A stretch of 22,500 nucleotides of DNA, taken from positions 39,247,508 through 39,270,007 of the forward strand of contig CM060339.1 of NCBI GenBank assembly GCA_030674155.1. Direction: 5' to 3'. A program made the translations under genes and the position numbers. Below, piece after piece: positions 19,537 to 22,500 of this stretch. Source of the DNA: Stramonita haemastoma. Taxonomy: Eukaryota; Mollusca; Gastropoda; Neogastropoda; Muricidae. Position 1 is the stretch's first letter. Each line of letters begins with the position of its first letter. A model generated the notes under the pieces. It was not told the DNA's origin and made no database searches. It worked only from the letters and a program-made list of their open reading frames with translations.

Positions 19537-20486
19537 AAAGTAGATAGAATGAGATGCAGTGCCAGACAAAGAGATAAATTCATGTGAATATGCCGGTACT
19601 GTGTGTTCTTCCATTAGGACCAAATGATTCTTTTGTCTAAAAGTATTAAGGTTTGTCTTTACATCAAATAAAGCTGAAATATTTTTTTCCATAGTAAGCA
19701 AGGCTAGACTTGAAGGGATTACATCTAGATAGTGGTAATATTGTTCTTCTAAGTTACAAAAATGTTTTTTCTGAGGATGGTGATAGTCCCTAATCTTAAA
19801 ACTTCATCAGTGGAGGTGGAGCAGATCCATCCCTAATTCTGAGTTTAAAACTGCCCTCTTATAGTTTAATTCGCATTTCAGAGGGAGAATATCAAGCGAG
19901 ATGAAGTTAGCATATGACATCCATGATAGTTTCAGGAGACTAGGAACGCATTTACACAGACTCGCCAATAATAGTTTAAAGTGTTTTTGCTTGCAGAATC
20001 CCATGTTGTTGATACATAGTTTATGTCTGGGTCAATAAAAAAAATGATAAAACCGTTTAAGAGAGAGTGAATTTATGTAAATTTTAATCTCCATCAGCTG
20101 ATAATTTTTTTTCGATAATATGATATTATGATTTTACAGTTCAACCTTGCATGTTCAGACCATGACATAATGTTGTCAACTACCAATAATGGAACTATAT
20201 GAATGTCTACTTTTTTTTTAACTAAACTACCACTGATGTCCAATGAAGTACAGAGTCAGGATTTGACTTTTTATCTGGTGGTGTTAATCATATATTATCA
20301 TTTACTCTTTTGAGGGAGGATGCTCATATGATCTGAATAATACCATTTAACCAATTGTTGTTTGTCAGCGTGTAAAGTTCAGACTACCTCGCCTAATTAG
20401 TGTAAGCGTCTGACTGTACATCTACAGGAAAAGATACAAGATAAGGATTATTATTAAGTGAAGTGTGCATGTATGTATAATGTAAA
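19537..20486. other. AT-rich region, no gene recognised
   Basis: The one non-repetitive frame is on the minus strand (20004-19807, 65 residues, containing LKLSWMSYANFISLDILPL). I recognise no family in it. It could be a decayed mobile-element frame or chance. Confidence 0.45.
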
Positions 20487-20663
20487 GTGTGTGTGGTGTG
20501 TGTGTGTGGTGTGTGTGTGTGGTGTGTGTGTGTGTGTGTGTGTGTGGTAGTGTGTGTGTGTGTAGTGTGTGTGTGTGATGTGTGTGTGTGTGTGTGGTGT
20601 GTGTGTAGTGTGTGTGTGTGTGTAAGTGTGTGTGTGTGTGTAAGTGTGTGTTGTGTGTTGTGT

Positions 20664-20694
<31 letters not shown>

Positions 20695-20720
20695 TGTGTG
20701 GTGTGTGTGAGTGTGTGTTG
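20487..20720. repeat. (GT)n microsatellite, impure
   Basis: GT dinucleotides with regular GG, TAG and TAAG interruptions. Confidence 0.96.
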
Positions 20721-21106
20721 CATGCTCCCGTGCTTGCAGCCTCTAACCAATCAACATTGTGTTTAAGGTTATAGGTCACGTTGTGTGTACAGGTGTGTGG
20801 TGTGGCTTCTAAATGCGATTGGAGCCTTGGGATAAACACAGATATTTTCACTTTGTACAGGTTTCATATGCTTCAAGTTTTGTAAGCGTAGCACTTCAGT
20901 GCTTTTCACACTGACAGGCTGGAAGGAACCCGTTAGAACAGTCCGTCTGAACCTTAAAGTTGAAAAGGATAATCTTGTCACCAGCTTTAACCATTTTCTT
21001 CACAAGCCGCCGAACGGCTTTCACAAACCTTTCACCAAACTGACCTGTCTGAGCACTACAACGTTGTTCTCAGACCACTGCTGGATAGGCCTGTATCACT
21101 GACCAT
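20721..21106. other. Spacer, no gene seen
   Basis: A few short open frames, none with a domain I know. Confidence 0.5.
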
Positions 21107-21480
21107 CTCCAGGATAGCCTAGTCGTCAGAACATTGCGCTGGCAATTTGACGACCCGGGTTCGATTCCCGTTGGAGGGGATTTTTGCCCTGGAGTTAACA
21201 TCAGTGCTGACTCCACTCTCCCCAAAAGTCTTTTGGATGAGACTGTAAACCGAGGCCCCACGTGCGAACGCACGCAGAACATCTTGCGCACACGTTAAAT
21301 CCTGTTCCGCTTTTCGTAAGAGTAGACCATTATGTACCGGTGGGAACAGATGACAATATTTACACAACTGCAAACAGACGGGGACTGGATGGAAAAAAAG
21401 CACATAAGTGCTTATCCCATTATCCTCGATGTATAAGAATTTTTTTTTACTTTAATAATAATAAAAAAAAATCTCCTGTC
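21107..21480 (+). mobile_element. SINE-A, head-to-tail copy
   Basis: The tRNA-like head starts CTCCAGGATAGCCTAGTCGT, with an A-box-like GATAGCCTAGTCG and a B box GGTTCGATTCC (21158-21168). CTCCA (21107-21111) can pair with TGGAG (21172-21176) as the remnant of an acceptor stem, and CGGG/CCCG form the T stem. The core (21228-21258: CTTTTGGATGAGACTG then TAAACCGAGGCCC) is shared with SINE-B. The tail runs through GTTCCGCTTTTCGTAAGAG, CAGACGGGGACTGGATGG and GCACATAAGTGCTTATCCC and ends in ATA/A-rich repeats. It has no coding capacity; internal Pol III promoter boxes would drive it if active. Confidence 0.85.
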
Positions 21481-21749
21481 CAATAGGCCCAATGCACCAT
21501 GGTACACTCCTCACATCTTGGTCGTAAGGCGAAAACGCAACTAGAACGGCAGTGGCAGGTAATCAAAACTTAACTGAACAAACAAGTTTTTTTATAACAA
21601 AAAAAAGAAAAGAAAAAATTATTCATTTCAAAAACGACATAATAGTAGTTTGGGGGAAGTTCTCTCAGCTGCATTTGTGACATCTCTGTTTCCCTCAGCG
21701 AAAATCCTCTTGGATCTTACCCATGCTGCTCTCTTTGTTTTTCATTTCA
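21481..21749. other. Spacer, no gene seen
   Basis: Includes A-rich runs near 21600. No domain is visible. Confidence 0.55.
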
Positions 21750-22500
21750 CATGTAAGAAAGAAGTCAAGACAGTTCTCAAAGAAATGACAATAAAATTGT
21801 GCGAGCATGATCCCTCCCGTGTTGTTTTTTTTCTTACGATGCCATCCACAGCTTGAGCCTACTGTCACCAAAATGATGACTCCATCTCTTTCAGGACACT
21901 CTCCATCAGCTCTAACAACTGAAACTGGGAATCTTACTCAAAAAGCAGGGCCTTGATCCCGACATTCTATAGATGATAGACCAGCTTCCAACCTCCCTTC
22001 CACCTCTAAACTACCTGAAAATGTAGTTATGAAACAGCTTTACAACCACCATATCCCCATAGTCTTCTTCCTGTTCAGTCCACCAGTAGTGCTAGCCACA
22101 GCACTCAAACCGCTCCAGCCTACGCACTTAATACATTGCGTGTTCATTGTACTATAGTATTATGGAAATTTAAAAACAAAACCCCATAATTTTGACTTTG
22201 ACTCTGCTTGCTGCTTTTGATATATGAAAATTCTCCTTTATCACTCATCCTGACTTGTCAATAGCCTACGGTACTAAAGACCAACCATTTCTTCTCTACT
22301 GCCTTCAAACAGCGTTTGGAATCAATAACAAGGCCCCCATTTATTTTTTTTTAATGTCTCATAAACCAATGAGAGACATTAGTTTTGTAGTAAACAGTTT
22401 TCAATCTATATCTGTCAAACTGTAACCATGGAGTCCCACAGGGATCAGAACTCAGTCCTTTACACTCTCTTACACTGCTGCACTTCTACATACCACAAAC
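21750..22500 (+). pseudogene. LINE-C: decayed CR1/L2-like reverse transcriptase, runs off the window
   Basis: Conserved pieces appear in order across shifting frames: KEMTIKLCEHDP (about 21780), TVTKMMTPSLSG then PSAL (about 21862-21915), LLKKQGLDPDIL (about 21935-21970), DRPASNLPSTSKL and MKQLYNHH (about 21980-22050), LLAAFDI (about 22207-22225), LQTAFGINNKAP (about 22305-22340), and motif B GVPQGSELSPL (about 22430-22460). This is the usual order in CR1/L2/Rex-type LINE polymerases (KSC-DP, LLKKPGLD, YRPVSNLPFLSK, LSAAFDT, GVPQGSVLGP). The catalytic YADD box would lie beyond the window. It has many frameshifts and stops and is a separate family from LINE-A and LINE-B. Confidence 0.8.

Noticed and set aside
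19807..20004. A 65-codon minus-strand frame as an exon
   Set aside because: It is short and shows no recognised motif or clear splice signals; it is left inside the spacer entry.
21107..21176. Functional tRNA gene at the SINE-A head
   Set aside because: A and B boxes and a partial acceptor stem are present, but the anticodon arm does not fold convincingly and the sequence continues into a SINE core and tail.

Overview
The window looks like nuclear DNA of an invertebrate animal, most likely a mollusc (a gastropod is my guess). The reasons are one lophotrochozoan-style peptide-type GPCR, several decayed APE-type LINE retrotransposons, tRNA-headed SINEs and a very high load of micro- and minisatellites. 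There is no prokaryotic gene layout. The species call is inference.

Layout. 1-2.8 kb: (GA)n and (TG)n tracts, a SINE-A tail and two copies of a SINE (called SINE-C here) whose promoter region resembles a tRNA head fused to the 3' half of 5S rRNA. 2.84-4.09 kb: a decayed LINE (LINE-A) split by a SINE-A insertion. 4.16-6.55 kb: a longer 5'-truncated LINE (LINE-B), reaching from the end of its endonuclease domain through reverse transcriptase to its 3' end. 6.55-6.93 kb: SINE-B, inverted. 7.0-7.56 kb: (CA)n and (AAT)n tracts and a retroposon tail. 8.65-15.95 kb: a run of at least eight unrelated minisatellites or satellites (units 33, 24/48, 24, 38, 28, 77-79, 17 and 30 bp), with a 422-bp MITE-like element, a long (CA)n complex and a third SINE-C copy among them. 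16.4-17.7 kb (minus strand): the only convincing host gene, a rhodopsin-family GPCR broken by one single-base frameshift in TM6. 18.0-19.0 kb: two 3' LINE fragments lying upstream of the GPCR in the same orientation. 19.3-20.7 kb: more microsatellites. 21.1-21.5 kb: the only SINE-A copy that keeps its tRNA-like head, core and tail. 21.75-22.5 kb: a CR1/L2-like reverse transcriptase fragment running off the window end.

The genes do not form an operon or pathway. The window is essentially one single-exon receptor gene embedded in retroposon debris. Many microsatellites arise at defined points inside SINE tails. Many long reading frames here are by-products of tandem units whose length is divisible by three. 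Most lesions in LINE-B, and the one in the GPCR, are single-base indels without in-frame nonsense codons, so assembly error must be considered before calling either a pseudogene.

Family names SINE-A, -B, -C and LINE-A, -B, -C are local labels. All family comparisons are from memory; no search was run.
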